Notes: generated by a model not told the origin, from the letters alone. 64,000 bases of DNA from Arthrobacter sp. Leaf337 (GCF_001423745.1 NZ_LMPC01000001.1:1923-65922); one strand, 5' to 3'; positions 1 to 9,180 are shown, counted from the stretch's first letter. Translations and numbers: made by a program.

Positions 1-921
1 GTGCCGCTGATCCCGGTCTACGTGTTCTACTCCATGTTCGGCTTCCAGCGCACCGGCGACGCCTTCTGGGCAGCCGCGGACCAAATGACCCGCGGCTTCA
101 TCATCGGCGCCACCGCAGGCCGGACCACCCTCACCGGTGAAGGACTCCAGCACGCCGACGGCCACTCCCCCATCCTCGCCGCCACCAACCCGGCAGTGGT
201 CACCTACGACCCCGCCTACGGCTACGAAATGGGCCACATCGTCCGCGACGGCATCGAGCGCATGTACGGACCGGATTCGACTAACCGGAACCTGATGTAC
301 TACATCACCGTCTACAACGAACCCATCTCCCAGCCGGCCGAGCCGGATGAACTGGACGTTGAAGGCGTGATCAAGGGCATCTACCTGCTTGCACCGGCCA
401 AGATCGACGGCCCCCGCACGCAGATCCTGGCCTCGGGCGTTTCCGTTCCGTGGGCCCTGGAAGCCCAGCGCCTCCTGGCCGAGGACTGGGGCGTCTCAGC
501 GGACGTCTGGTCCGTCACGTCCTGGAACGAACTGCGCCGCGACGCCATGGCAGCGGAAGAGGACGCGTTCCTCAACCCCGGCGAACCGGCACGACTGCCG
601 TTCGTGACAGCACAGCTCGAAGGGGCCACCGGCCCCATCGTGGCGGTCACGGACTACATGAAGGCCGTCCCCGACCAGATCCGTCAGTACCTCCCGAACG
701 AGTTCGCTTCGCTCGGCGCGGACGGCTTCGGCTTCTCCGACACCCGCGCCGCGGCCCGCCGCTTCTTCAAGAACGACATCCACTCCATAGTGGTCCGTTC
801 CCTCGAGATGCTTGCGCGCCGAAGCGAAGTGGACGCCCAGGCTCCTGCCCAGGCGATCGAGAAGTACCGGCTGAACAACGTCAATGCCGGCTCCACAGGA
901 AACGCTGGCGGCGAATCCTGA
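1..921 (+). CDS. aceE: Pyruvate dehydrogenase E1 component, C-terminal part (cut by window edge)
   Basis: The reading frame is open from the first base, so the N-terminal two thirds of the protein lie outside the window. The 306 visible residues are the C-terminal region of the single-chain (homodimeric) AceE type E1. This thiamine-diphosphate enzyme decarboxylates pyruvate and passes the acetyl group to the E2 lipoyl domain. Recognisable stretches are PVYVFYSMFGFQRTGD near the start, the transketolase C-terminal segment with VSVPWALEAQRLL, and the end region DGFGFSDTRAAARRFF. The family is usually about 900 residues. A GC-rich hairpin follows the stop. The next gene is the fatty acid regulator fasR, so acetyl-CoA production and fatty acid synthesis are neighbours. 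The apparent GTG at base 1 is an internal valine codon, not a start. Confidence 0.95.
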   Translation: MPLIPVYVFYSMFGFQRTGDAFWAAADQMTRGFIIGATAGRTTLTGEGLQHADGHSPILAATNPAVVTYDPAYGYEMGHIVRDGIERMYGPDSTNRNLMYYITVYNEPISQPAEPDELDVEGVIKGIYLLAPAKIDGPRTQILASGVSVPWALEAQRLLAEDWGVSADVWSVTSWNELRRDAMAAEEDAFLNPGEPARLPFVTAQLEGATGPIVAVTDYMKAVPDQIRQYLPNEFASLGADGFGFSDTRAAARRFFKNDIHSIVVRSLEMLARRSEVDAQAPAQAIEKYRLNNVNAGSTGNAGGES

Positions 922-938
922 TCCGGCTGCAGTGAATC

Positions 939-985
939 ACGACGGCGGCGGTCCCCACCAAAAAGGCGGGGGCCGCCGTCGTCGT
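939..985 (+). terminator. Intrinsic terminator after aceE
   Basis: A long GC-rich inverted repeat pairs ACGACGGCGGC (from 939) with GCCGCCGTCGT (to 985); the inner part CCCC/GGGG pairs around an A-rich loop. It begins 17 bases after the aceE stop and is followed by TGTG rather than a clean T run. It separates aceE from fasR. Confidence 0.75.
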
Positions 986-1039
986 TGTGTTCCCGGCGTC
1001 ACGCGGACTACGGGTCTTTGTGACGCAGCGCAAATCGAG

Positions 1040-1057
1040 TTGTAGCCTTTGCACAAA
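1040..1057 (+). promoter_or_regulatory. Candidate FasR operator upstream of fasR
   Basis: TTGTAG, five bases, then GCACAAA. It closely resembles the perfect dyad TTGTAG-N5-CTACAA upstream of fabD at 2342-2358. The site lies 36-53 bases before the chosen fasR ATG, where autoregulation could act. Below it, TATGCT at 1081-1086 is six bases from the ATG at 1093 and could be a -10 box of a leaderless transcript. That FasR binds here is inference. Confidence 0.4.
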
Positions 1058-1092
1058 TGGAGCTTGGCCTGCGCGCACCGTATGCTCGATGC

Positions 1093-2337
1093 ATGGCAGA
1101 GCCAACCCCCACTCCCGCAAAGCGCAAGCCGGCCTCGCGCGCCCTGACGCCGGAAAAAACCCAGACGCTGAAGAAACTCCGGGCCAGCGTGGGGCAGTTG
1201 TCCACCACCACCATGCGCCAGCTCGAAAAATCGCTGCCTTGGTACGGCCGGCTCAGTTCCGATGAGCGGTCCGCCCTCGGGATGGTGGCCCAGAACGGCA
1301 TCGCCGCGTTTGTGACCTGGTACGAGCGGCCCAGCTCGCCGTCGTGGATCCTCACGGATGTTTTCGGGACCGCCCCCACCGAGCTGACCCGCTCCATCAG
1401 CCTGCAGAAGGCGCTCCAGCTCATCAGGATCGTGGTGGAGGTGGTGGAGGACCAGGTGCCCGTCATCGCGCCGGAGGCGGACCAGCCGGCGCTGCGGGAA
1501 GCCGTGCTCCGCTATTCACGGGAAGTGGCCTTCGCCGCCGCCGATGTCTATGCCCGGGCAGCCGAGTCGAGGGGTTCATGGGACACCCGGCTTGAGGCCC
1601 TGATTGTTGACGCCATCCTGCGCGGCGAAAACACCGATGCCCTGCGGTCGCGCATTGCCGCCCTCGGCTGGAAAGCACAGGAGCGCTTTACCGTAATGGT
1701 GGGGAATTCGCCGTCGGAACCCAGCGCCAGCTACGTCAGCGAGCTGCGACGGACGGCCGGCCGGTTCGCCGAGGACGCGCTGGTGGGGATCCAGGGGGAC
1801 CGCCTGATCCTGATCCTTGGCGGAGTCCAGGACCGTGAGAGCGCCTACCTGAAGCTCAGCGAACTCTTCGCCCCCGGCCCTGTTGTCTACGGACCGGAAG
1901 CGGGTTCACTGCTGGAAGCCAGCAGCTCGGCGCAGTCCGCCTTTGCTGGGCTGACCGCAGCGCGGGCCTGGCCCTCGGCGCCGCGCCCGGTGGCGGCAGA
2001 CGACCTGCTCCCGGAGCGGGTCATTTCCGGGGACGACGCCGCACGCCGGTCCCTCATCAAGAACATCTACCGGCCTCTGATTGCAGCGTCCAACGGACTG
2101 GTGGAGACCCTGGGCACCTATCTCGAGCTTGGACACTCGCTCGAAGCAACGGCCCGTGAGCTCTTTGTGCACGCGAACACCGTCCGCTACCGGCTCAAGC
2201 GTGTTTGTGACGTCACCGGCTGGGATCCGCTCCTTCCCCGGGAGGCGTTTGTGCTTCAGGCGGCCCTCGTGGTGGGACGGCTTTCCGTGCCGCCCAAGGC
2301 GCCCACCGAACGCCAAACGTCCCGGAACGGCAACTGA
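1093..2337 (+). CDS. fasR: PucR/CdaR-type transcriptional regulator of fatty acid synthesis (FasR)
   Basis: A 414-residue regulator. The C-terminal PucR helix-turn-helix is clear: LGHSLEATARELFVHANTVR followed by YRLKRV, at about residues 355-385. The middle of the protein matches the GGDEF-like region of the PucR family. In Streptomyces a protein of this type, FasR, is encoded directly upstream of fabD-fabH-acpP-fabF and activates that operon; the same order occurs here, which gives the name. I chose ATG 1093 (MAEPTPTPAK) over the upstream ATG at 1057. The upstream start overlaps the operator-like repeat, and 1093 sits six bases after a TATGCT -10-like box with no ribosome binding site, which suggests a leaderless mRNA. 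It is separated from fabD by 87 bases that hold a perfect dyad. Confidence 0.88.
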   Translation: MAEPTPTPAKRKPASRALTPEKTQTLKKLRASVGQLSTTTMRQLEKSLPWYGRLSSDERSALGMVAQNGIAAFVTWYERPSSPSWILTDVFGTAPTELTRSISLQKALQLIRIVVEVVEDQVPVIAPEADQPALREAVLRYSREVAFAAADVYARAAESRGSWDTRLEALIVDAILRGENTDALRSRIAALGWKAQERFTVMVGNSPSEPSASYVSELRRTAGRFAEDALVGIQGDRLILILGGVQDRESAYLKLSELFAPGPVVYGPEAGSLLEASSSAQSAFAGLTAARAWPSAPRPVAADDLLPERVISGDDAARRSLIKNIYRPLIAASNGLVETLGTYLELGHSLEATARELFVHANTVRYRLKRVCDVTGWDPLLPREAFVLQAALVVGRLSVPPKAPTERQTSRNGN

Positions 2338-2341
2338 ACCG

Positions 2342-2358
2342 TTGTAGACTTCCTACAA
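2342..2358 (+). promoter_or_regulatory. Perfect dyad TTGTAG-N5-CTACAA upstream of fabD
   Basis: A 17-base inverted repeat immediately after the fasR stop and 67 bases before the fabD GTG. A slightly degraded copy precedes fasR (1040-1057). The sharing of this motif by the regulator and its presumed target operon makes it the best candidate FasR binding site. The binding itself is not shown by sequence. Confidence 0.5.
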
Positions 2359-2424
2359 ACTGACCCAGTGAGCTTGGTGCATGAATACACCGAGAATCAC
2401 GCGGTAATTTGGAAAGCTGGATAC

Positions 2425-3354
2425 GTGCTTGCAATCGTCTGCCCTGGACAGGGCTCCCAGACCCCTGGTTTTCTGGCCCCCTGGCTGGAACTGCCTCCCG
2501 TCGCTGGCCATTTGGCCTCCCTCAGTGAAATAGCAGGCATCGACCTCACCGCACACGGCACTACGTCGGATGAGGAAACCATCAAGGACACGGCGGTGGC
2601 GCAGCCGCTGATCGTGGCGGCCGGCCTGGTGGCCGCAAAGTCGCTGTTCGACGTCGAACTCAACGCTCTCCCTGTCATCCTCGCCGGACATTCCGTCGGC
2701 GAGATCACGGCGTCGGCGCTTGCCGGAGTCCTGACCGAGACCGAGGCCATGACCTTCGTGCGGGAGCGTGCCAACAGCATGGCCGCGGCCGCCGCGGTCA
2801 CCCCCACCGGCATGAGCGCCGTGGTTGGCGGAGACCCGGCCGAGGTACTGGCCGCCATTGAAGCAGCCGGCGCCACGCCGGCCAACGTCAACGGGGCCGG
2901 CCAGACCGTCGCGGCGGGCACGTTCGAACAGCTCAAGGCCCTTGCGGCGAATCCTCCGGCTAAGGCGCGCGTGATCCCGTTGAAGGTCGCCGGAGCGTTC
3001 CACACCTCGCACATGTCACCCGCGGTTGCGGCGCTGGAAGCGCTGAAGCCCTCGCTGCAGCCCCGGAACCCGCAGGTGCCGCTCCTGTCCAACTATGACG
3101 GCAAGGAAGTGACCGACGGCGACGCAGCTGTCGGCAGCCTTATCGCCCAGGTCTCCCGCCCGGTCCGTTGGGACCTGTGCATGGAAACGCTGGTGCAGCG
3201 CGGCGTCACCGGCGTCATTGAACTTGCACCGGCCGGAACCCTGGCTGGACTCGCCAAGCGGGGCATGCCCGGGGTCAAGACCGTTGCCGTCAAGACGCCG
3301 GACGACCTCACCGCTGCCCTGGCCCTATTCGCAGAACTGGAGGGACAGGCATGA
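2425..3354 (+). CDS. fabD: Malonyl-CoA:ACP transacylase
   Basis: This enzyme transfers malonyl from CoA to acyl carrier protein, the entry step for chain extension in type II fatty acid synthesis. The N-terminal CPGQGSQTPGF motif, the nucleophile motif GHSVGE (catalytic Ser, about residue 92) and the later GAFHTSHM with the partner His are all visible. I start it at GTG 2425 (VLAIVCPGQG), 309 residues, because GGAAAG lies 8 bases upstream and the extra residues of a start at 2368 are not family-like. It is the first gene of the fabD-fabH-acpP-fabF operon and overlaps fabH by four bases (ATGA). Confidence 0.95.
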   Translation: MLAIVCPGQGSQTPGFLAPWLELPPVAGHLASLSEIAGIDLTAHGTTSDEETIKDTAVAQPLIVAAGLVAAKSLFDVELNALPVILAGHSVGEITASALAGVLTETEAMTFVRERANSMAAAAAVTPTGMSAVVGGDPAEVLAAIEAAGATPANVNGAGQTVAAGTFEQLKALAANPPAKARVIPLKVAGAFHTSHMSPAVAALEALKPSLQPRNPQVPLLSNYDGKEVTDGDAAVGSLIAQVSRPVRWDLCMETLVQRGVTGVIELAPAGTLAGLAKRGMPGVKTVAVKTPDDLTAALALFAELEGQA

Positions 3355-4412
3355 GCGCTCCCGCACTCAAACAGGCACCAATGCGCGAACACACCCGCAT
3401 CCTCGGACTCGGTGCTTACCGGCCGGACGTCATCGTCACCAACGAAGACGTCTGCCAGTGGATCGATTCCTCGGATGAATGGATCCGGCAGCGCACCGGC
3501 ATCGTGACCCGTCACCGGGCTCCCGCAGACGTCAGTGTCATTGACATGGCTGAGGGCGCGGCCCGCGAAGCCCTGGCGAAAGCGGGCATCGAGGCCAGCC
3601 AGCTGGGCGCCGTGATCGTCTCCACCGTGACGCATCCGTACGCGACGCCCTCAGCTGCTGCCAGCCTGGCGGACCGCATCGGAGCAACGCCTGCTCCGGC
3701 CTTCGACATCTCCGCAGCGTGTGCCGGCTACTGTTACGGCATTGCCCAGGGCGACGCACTGGTCCGTTCCGGCGCAGCCGAATATGTGCTGGTGGTGGGT
3801 GCGGAGAAGCTTTCGGACGTCATAGACAACACTGAACGCACGATTTCCTTCCTGCTGGGCGACGGCGCCGGCGCCGTGGTGATCGGTCCCTCCGACACCC
3901 CGGGCATCGGCCCGTCTGTCTGGGGTTCGGACGGCAGCAAGTGGGACGCCATCGGTATGACGCATTCCCTGCTCGATGTCCGTGAGCTTGCCCTTGCCGC
4001 GAACAAGTCCGGTGCGCTGAGCACCGAAGAGGCTGCGGTCACCGACGCCGCCATCTGGCCCACCCTGCGCCAGGACGGCCAGACTGTTTTCCGCTGGGCA
4101 GTGTGGGAGATGGCCAAGGTGGCCCAGCAGGCCCTGGACGCCGCCGGCATTGCGGCGGAAGACCTCGCAGCCTTCATCCCCCACCAGGCCAACATGCGCA
4201 TCATCGACGAGATGGTCAAGAAGCTCAAGCTTCCCGAGACCGTCAAGGTGGCCCGGGACATTGCCGAAGCCGGAAACACGTCGGCGGCTTCCATTCCGCT
4301 TGCCACCCACCGCCTGCTCCAGGAAAACCCTGAACTCAGCGGCGGACTGGCCCTGCAGATCGGATTTGGCGCCGGACTGGTGTTCGGTGCCCAGGTGATA
4401 GTGCTCCCGTAG
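3351..4412 (+). CDS. fabH: Beta-ketoacyl-ACP synthase III
   Basis: FabH starts fatty acid chains by condensing an acyl-CoA primer with malonyl-ACP. In actinobacteria it accepts branched primers, which gives iso/anteiso fatty acids. The 353-residue protein shows the catalytic Cys in DISAACAGYCYG (about residue 125), the His in FIPHQANMRI and the Asn in EAGNTSAAS, the complete Cys-His-Asn triad. The ATG overlaps the fabD stop codon, so translation is probably coupled. It is followed by a 122-base gap before acpP, a normal place for a second promoter or processing point for the highly expressed carrier protein. Confidence 0.96.
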   Translation: MSAPALKQAPMREHTRILGLGAYRPDVIVTNEDVCQWIDSSDEWIRQRTGIVTRHRAPADVSVIDMAEGAAREALAKAGIEASQLGAVIVSTVTHPYATPSAAASLADRIGATPAPAFDISAACAGYCYGIAQGDALVRSGAAEYVLVVGAEKLSDVIDNTERTISFLLGDGAGAVVIGPSDTPGIGPSVWGSDGSKWDAIGMTHSLLDVRELALAANKSGALSTEEAAVTDAAIWPTLRQDGQTVFRWAVWEMAKVAQQALDAAGIAAEDLAAFIPHQANMRIIDEMVKKLKLPETVKVARDIAEAGNTSAASIPLATHRLLQENPELSGGLALQIGFGAGLVFGAQVIVLP

Positions 4413-4534
4413 CCGAACCGTTTACCCACAACTGAATACGTTCTGAGAAGCACGGATTCGCGAACCAGGCCGTAACCGCGGCTTGAATCATTTCCGGCAG
4501 CACCTGCCGGCAACAACAAGAAAAGGAGCCATCA

Positions 4535-4780
4535 ATGGCTAGCAACGAAGAGATCCTGGCCGGCCTGGCTGAAATCGTCAACGAAGAAACCGGCCTCGCC
4601 ACCGAAGCCGTCGAGCTGGACAAGTCCTTCACCGAGGACCTGGACATCGACTCCATCTCCATGATGACCATCGTGGTCAACGCTGAGGAAAAGTTCGGCG
4701 TGCGCATCCCGGACGAAGAGGTCAAGAACCTCAAGACCGTCGGTGACGCTGTCAGCTTCATCGCCGACGCACAGGCCTAG
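4535..4780 (+). CDS. acpP: Acyl carrier protein
   Basis: An 81-residue acidic protein with the phosphopantetheine attachment site in EDLDIDSISMM (Ser in the DSI context, about residue 40). It carries growing acyl chains between the FAS II enzymes. A strong ribosome binding site, AAAAGGAGCC, lies just before the ATG, in keeping with high expression. It sits between fabH and fabF as in other actinobacteria. Confidence 0.96.
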   Translation: MASNEEILAGLAEIVNEETGLATEAVELDKSFTEDLDIDSISMMTIVVNAEEKFGVRIPDEEVKNLKTVGDAVSFIADAQA

Positions 4781-4938
4781 TCCTGGCTCCTGCCGGCAAC
4801 GGCCGAATCCGGTATTCGGTCCGGGGCGCTGATACAGCGTTCCGGACCGGCCACCGCTGAATGACCCCAAGTTTTCCCCACGCATCCCCGGCCAGGCATT
4901 TCCCGGACTCGGCATGCGCACCGATAGAGAGTGATCCC

Positions 4939-6177
4939 ATGGCACGCAAAGTAGTCATTACCGGTCTGGGTGCCACCACGCCCATTGGCGGCGATGTCCC
5001 CACAATGTGGAATAACGCGCTGAAGGGCGTCTCCGGCGCACGCACGCTCGAGGACGACTGGGTAGCGAAGTATGAACTGCCCGTCCACTTCGCAGCACGC
5101 GCCTCCACTCCCGCCTTGGACGTCCTGAGCCGCGTGGAAGCCAAGCGCATGGACCCGTCCACGCAGTTCGGCGTTGTAGCTGCCCGCGAAGCCTGGGCCG
5201 ACTCCGGCATTACCGAAGTGGACCACGACCGTCTGGCTGTGGCTTTCGCCACGGGTATCGGCGGCGTATGGACCCTGCTGGACGCGTGGGACACGCTGCG
5301 CGAAAAAGGCCCGCGCCGTGTCCTGCCGATGACCGTGCCCATGCTGATGCCCAATGGCGTGGCAGCAGCGGTAAGCCTCGACCTTGGCGCCCGTGCAGGA
5401 GCACATACTCCGGTGTCCGCCTGTGCGTCAGGCACCGAAGCCCTGCACCTCGGCCTGGACCTGATCCGTTCCGGTAAGGCGGACGTCGTGGTCTGCGGTG
5501 GCGCCGAAGCGGCGATCCACCCCATGCCCATTGCCGCGTTCGCCTCGATGCAGGCTCTTTCCCGCCGCAACGACGATCCCGAGCACGCATCGCGCCCCTA
5601 TGACACGGGCCGCGACGGCTTCGTCATGGGGGAAGGCGCCGGCGCCCTGGTCATCGAGGCCGAGGAACATGCCCTAGCCCGCGGAGCCCGGATCTACGGC
5701 GAGCTCGCCGGAACATCCGTGACGGCGGACGCCTATCACATCACCGCCCCGGACCCGCAGGGCCTGGGAGCCACCCGTGCCCTGAAAGCGGCCATGTTCG
5801 ACGGCCGGATCCAGCCTGAGGAAGTGGTCCACGTCAACGCCCACGCGACGTCCACGCCCGTGGGTGACAAGCCGGAATACACTGCCCTTCGTGCCGCCCT
5901 TGGGGCGCATGTCGACAATGTTGCGGTCTCCGCGACGAAGTCACAGATGGGCCACCTGCTGGGTGCCTCAGGTGCGGTAGAGGCCGTGCTGACCGTGCTG
6001 GCCGTCTACGAACGCAAGGCGCCGGTGACCATCAACCTGGAAAACCAGGACCCGGAGATCCCGCTCGACGTCGTCACCAAGACTGCCCGCGACCTGCCCT
6101 CCGGCAACATCGTGGCACTGAGCAACTCGTTCGGGTTCGGCGGCCACAATGCCGTGATTGCAGTCCGCAGCATCTAA
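4939..6177 (+). CDS. fabF: Beta-ketoacyl-ACP synthase II
   Basis: This is the elongating condensing enzyme of FAS II, 412 residues from the ATG at 4939 (MARKVVITGLGATTPIGG). The catalytic Cys lies in VSACASGTEAL, the two active His residues in NAHATSTPVGD and near SATKSQMGHLLGA, and the glycine-rich C-terminal motif SNSFGFGGHNA is complete. An in-frame ATG further upstream at 4861 would add 26 residues not typical of the family, so it was not used. It is the last gene of the operon, and a strong hairpin terminator begins 22 bases after the stop. Confidence 0.95.
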   Translation: MARKVVITGLGATTPIGGDVPTMWNNALKGVSGARTLEDDWVAKYELPVHFAARASTPALDVLSRVEAKRMDPSTQFGVVAAREAWADSGITEVDHDRLAVAFATGIGGVWTLLDAWDTLREKGPRRVLPMTVPMLMPNGVAAAVSLDLGARAGAHTPVSACASGTEALHLGLDLIRSGKADVVVCGGAEAAIHPMPIAAFASMQALSRRNDDPEHASRPYDTGRDGFVMGEGAGALVIEAEEHALARGARIYGELAGTSVTADAYHITAPDPQGLGATRALKAAMFDGRIQPEEVVHVNAHATSTPVGDKPEYTALRAALGAHVDNVAVSATKSQMGHLLGASGAVEAVLTVLAVYERKAPVTINLENQDPEIPLDVVTKTARDLPSGNIVALSNSFGFGGHNAVIAVRSI

Positions 6178-6198
6178 CGTCCGCACTAGCAATAGCAA

Positions 6199-6226
6199 GA
6201 GGCCCCCGCCGTCCGGCGGGGGCCTC
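6199..6226 (+). terminator. Bidirectional terminator between fabF and the DUF3145 gene
   Basis: A perfect 12-base stem, GAGGCCCCCGCC / GGCGGGGGCCTC, with a GTCC loop. It lies between convergent genes and can serve both. Confidence 0.9.
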
Positions 6227-6261
6227 TCGCGTTATGGAGGTTGTTGCAAAACGGCGGCCGG

Positions 6262-6765
6262 CTAGCCCACCTGGTGCAGCCAGCGCACGGGTGCGCCCTC
6301 GGCAGCGTGCCTGAACGGCTCGAGCTCTTCGTCCCAGGCTTCGCCGAGGGCAAGTGACAGCTCGTGGTAGACGGCGGACGGGTCGCCGGCACCGGATTCG
6401 TAGGCGTAGCGGATGCGGTCTTCGGAGACCATGATGTTGCCATGCACGTCGGTGACGGCGTGGAAGATTCCCAGCTCGGGAGTGTGCGACCACCGTCCGC
6501 CGTCTACGCCTTGGCTGGGCTCTTCAGTGACCTCATAGCGAAGGTGCGCCCAGCCGCGCAGGGCGGACGCCAGCAGCGCGCCGGTGCCCGGGCTGCCGGT
6601 CCAGGACAGTTCCGAACGGAACATTCCGGGCGCAGCAGGCTGAGCAGTCCACTCAAGGTCCGTCCGCTTGTCCACGACAGACCCAATGGCCCACTCAACG
6701 TGGGGGCACAGGGCGGTCGGGGCCGAGTGAACGAACAAGACACCGCGGGTCATTGCAACAGACAT
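6262..6765 (-). CDS. DUF3145 family protein
   Basis: A 167-residue protein beginning MSVAMTRGVLFVHSAPTALC. This N-terminus, and the later WSHTPELGIFHAVTDVHGN region, are characteristic of the actinobacterial DUF3145 family. The function is unknown. The start at 6765 is preferred because GGAGGA lies five bases upstream and the 50 residues before it do not look coding. There is no signal peptide or membrane segment. It sits convergent to fabF, a position I recall as common for this family in Micrococcaceae, which may hint at a link to lipid metabolism but is not evidence of one. Confidence 0.88.
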   Translation of the reverse strand: MSVAMTRGVLFVHSAPTALCPHVEWAIGSVVDKRTDLEWTAQPAAPGMFRSELSWTGSPGTGALLASALRGWAHLRYEVTEEPSQGVDGGRWSHTPELGIFHAVTDVHGNIMVSEDRIRYAYESGAGDPSAVYHELSLALGEAWDEELEPFRHAAEGAPVRWLHQVG

Positions 6766-7011
6766 TCCATCCTCCATAGCTGTAGGTACGTCTTCCCCAA
6801 CGACCTCTGCCTGGATGTGTGTCTGCCGCGCCGGGTCCGCATGCTGCCGTGGTCCCTGCAAAGCTATGAAATTAGTGCCGGCTGATGCCTGAAACTGCTT
6901 GAGGGCGAGCTTCAAGCCTGACTTGAGAGTTGCCGGGCATGACTCTTATTGTGCCGTACCCCGCCTAATTACGCCAGTGCAATTCGGCGCGCCGGAAGCG
7001 GTCTGGAAATG

Positions 7012-7938
7012 TCACGCGCGCGGGTGCGCCTGCTGGTAGCTTCGCCGGAGCCGGTCAACCGAGACGTGGGTGTAGATCTGCGTGGTGGCCAGGCTGCTGT
7101 GGCCGAGGATCTCCTGCACGGCCCTGAGATCGGCTCCGCCGTCCAGCAAATGGGTGGCGGTAGAGTGCCGGAGCGCGTGCGGACCGGTGGCAGCGGTGTC
7201 GCCCAGCGCGTCAAGGAGGTCCTTCACCACCGCACGAACCTGCCGCTGGTCCACCCTGCGGCCCCGGACCCCCAGGAAGAGTGCCGGACCGCTCCCCTCG
7301 GCTGCCAGCAGTGGCCGTCCGCGTCGCAGCCAGTCGTCGACAGCGACCGCAGCCGGGAGCCCGTACGGCACCGTCCGCTCCTTGTTGCCCTTGCCGACCA
7401 CCCTCAGCGTCCGGCGGTCGGGGTCGAGATCATCAACGTCCATCCCTGCCAACTCCCCCACCCGGACACCGGTGGCGTAGAGCAACTCCACCATGGCGCG
7501 GTCTCGAAGGGCGAGGACTCCGCCGTCTTCAGCAGCAGCCTTCAGCCCGTCCATGACACGGACAACCTGCTGCTGGTGCAGAACGCCGGGCAAGGACTTT
7601 TCCCGCTTCGGCGCCTTCAGGCGAAGCGCCGGGTCGGCCTCGAGGAGCTCCTCACGGACAGCCCAGGCGGTGAAGGACCGTGCGGTGGCTGCCCGCCGCG
7701 CAAGTGTGGAACGGGACACGCCGGCCTCACTCTGCGTGCCGAGCCAGCGCCGCAGCGTTGCTAGTTCGATCCCGTCGAGGTCGGTGGCGCCGTCGGCTGC
7801 GGCGGCCGACAGCAGGCTGTGGACGTCCGACAGGTAGGCGCGAACGGTGTGGGGCGACCTGGCGCGTTCATTTTCGAGGTAGCGGCCGAAGCCGTGTGCG
7901 GCGCCAGCGAGGGCTGCGGGAAGATCAGGGGTGTCCAC
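7012..7938 (-). CDS. xerC: Tyrosine recombinase XerC
   Basis: XerC acts with XerD at dif to resolve chromosome dimers. The 308-residue protein has an N-terminal SAM-like domain (FGRYLENERARSPHTVRAYL) and a full catalytic domain. That domain shows the Arg in YATGVRVGEL, the Lys region VVGKGNKERTVP, HALRHSTATHLLDGG (His-X-X-Arg), LGHSSLATTQIYTHV with the Tyr nucleophile. The GTG start is at 7938. It is last in the minus-strand comM-dprA-xerC order typical of this phylum. It is intact, unlike the recombinase remnants inside the island, and belongs to the core genome. Confidence 0.93.
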   Translation of the reverse strand: MDTPDLPAALAGAAHGFGRYLENERARSPHTVRAYLSDVHSLLSAAAADGATDLDGIELATLRRWLGTQSEAGVSRSTLARRAATARSFTAWAVREELLEADPALRLKAPKREKSLPGVLHQQQVVRVMDGLKAAAEDGGVLALRDRAMVELLYATGVRVGELAGMDVDDLDPDRRTLRVVGKGNKERTVPYGLPAAVAVDDWLRRGRPLLAAEGSGPALFLGVRGRRVDQRQVRAVVKDLLDALGDTAATGPHALRHSTATHLLDGGADLRAVQEILGHSSLATTQIYTHVSVDRLRRSYQQAHPRA

Positions 7939-7985
7939 GCTCCCACTTTCCCATCATTTGGCGGCCACGCAACGAACCACGTGAC

Positions 7986-9170
7986 TCAACACGCCTTGCG
8001 GGAACGTTTCCAGCCGCCTCGTTCGGATTCAGCGAGCCCCAACAGCCCCAGCCTGCCCAGCCCCGCCCTGACGGAATCAGCACTTAACCCGGCAACTGAA
8101 GTCAGCTTTTCGACAGAACTGGTGGTCCGCAGCGGTAGTGCGTCGAGCAGGATGAGGTCCTCCAGCGTGAGGCCATCATGATCGGCGGGCTGTCCCGGGC
8201 CAAGGTTGGCCAGCGACTCACCACTGGGAGAGGCAAGTTCGGCAATTTCCCCGGCATCAGTAACGCACACGGCTCCCCCCTCGCGAATCAGCCGGTGGCA
8301 GCCGGCGGAATTGGCGCTGTGCACTGATCCGGGGACGGCACCGACGGCGCGGCCCAGGGTTTCGGCATGATGGGCGGTGTTCAGTGCACCGGAGCGCCAG
8401 CGGGCCTCCACCACTACAGTGACTGAGGACAGCGCGGCGATGAGGCGGTTCCGTTGCAGGAAACGGTACCGGGTGGGAGCGGATCCGGGCGGGACTTCAG
8501 CCAGGACAGCACCCTGGTTTGCGACGGCCCTGAGCAGGTCCTCGTTGCCGGATGGATAGAAGCGGTCTACTCCCCCGGCCATCACGGCGATGGTGGGCAT
8601 GGTGTCGCCGGTACCCGCCAACGCAGCCCTGTGAGCGTGGGCATCAATCCCGTAGGCCCCGCCGGAGACGACGGTGAAGCCCCGTTGGGCCAGCGAATAG
8701 GCGAGGTCGCCGGTGACGGCTGCACCGTAGCTGGTGCTGTCGCGGGACCCGACAAGCGCAATGGACCTGGAAGCCGCGGGCAGGGGCTGTTCCACCCCGC
8801 GCCACCAGAGGCAGATGGGTTCATGAAGGTCCAGGTCGGTCAACTGCCTGGGCCATAGGGCGTCGGACGGCATGATCATGCGGCCGCCCAGCCGGTGCAT
8901 GGTGGCGAGGTCCCGCTCCGGAGCAAGGTCCGGTATCCGGGGGGCCCAGCGCCTGAGCGAGGCCTTCATTCCGGGCCAGCTGCTAGTGCCGTTCCCTGCC
9001 AGCAGCGCTGTCATGGCCTGCTCAAGCTCGGGACCGGTTGCCAGCTGTCCGGTGGCGATTCGAAGCGCATCCACGGCACCGGCGGTCCTCACGAGCGCCA
9101 GGCCCACGGCGTCCTGGGGCTCCATCAGACGCGACAGGGCGGCCCGCGCTATGCGTTCAGTGTCAGTCAT
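7986..9170 (-). CDS. dprA: DNA-processing protein DprA
   Basis: DprA binds incoming single-stranded DNA and loads RecA during natural transformation. The Rossmann-like DprA core is complete: ALVGSRDSTSYGA, VVSGGAYGIDAHAHRAAL and AVMAGGVDRFYP, then ALNTAHHAETLGRAVGAVPG. An N-terminal SAM-like part and a C-terminal winged-helix-like tail bring it to 394 residues, the usual size. It follows the comM 3' part by 10 bases, so the two were probably cotranscribed before the island arrived. Its natural upstream promoter may now lie about 38 kb away. Confidence 0.94.
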   Translation of the reverse strand: MTDTERIARAALSRLMEPQDAVGLALVRTAGAVDALRIATGQLATGPELEQAMTALLAGNGTSSWPGMKASLRRWAPRIPDLAPERDLATMHRLGGRMIMPSDALWPRQLTDLDLHEPICLWWRGVEQPLPAASRSIALVGSRDSTSYGAAVTGDLAYSLAQRGFTVVSGGAYGIDAHAHRAALAGTGDTMPTIAVMAGGVDRFYPSGNEDLLRAVANQGAVLAEVPPGSAPTRYRFLQRNRLIAALSSVTVVVEARWRSGALNTAHHAETLGRAVGAVPGSVHSANSAGCHRLIREGGAVCVTDAGEIAELASPSGESLANLGPGQPADHDGLTLEDLILLDALPLRTTSSVEKLTSVAGLSADSVRAGLGRLGLLGLAESERGGWKRSRKAC

Positions 9171-9180
9171 CGTTTTCCTT

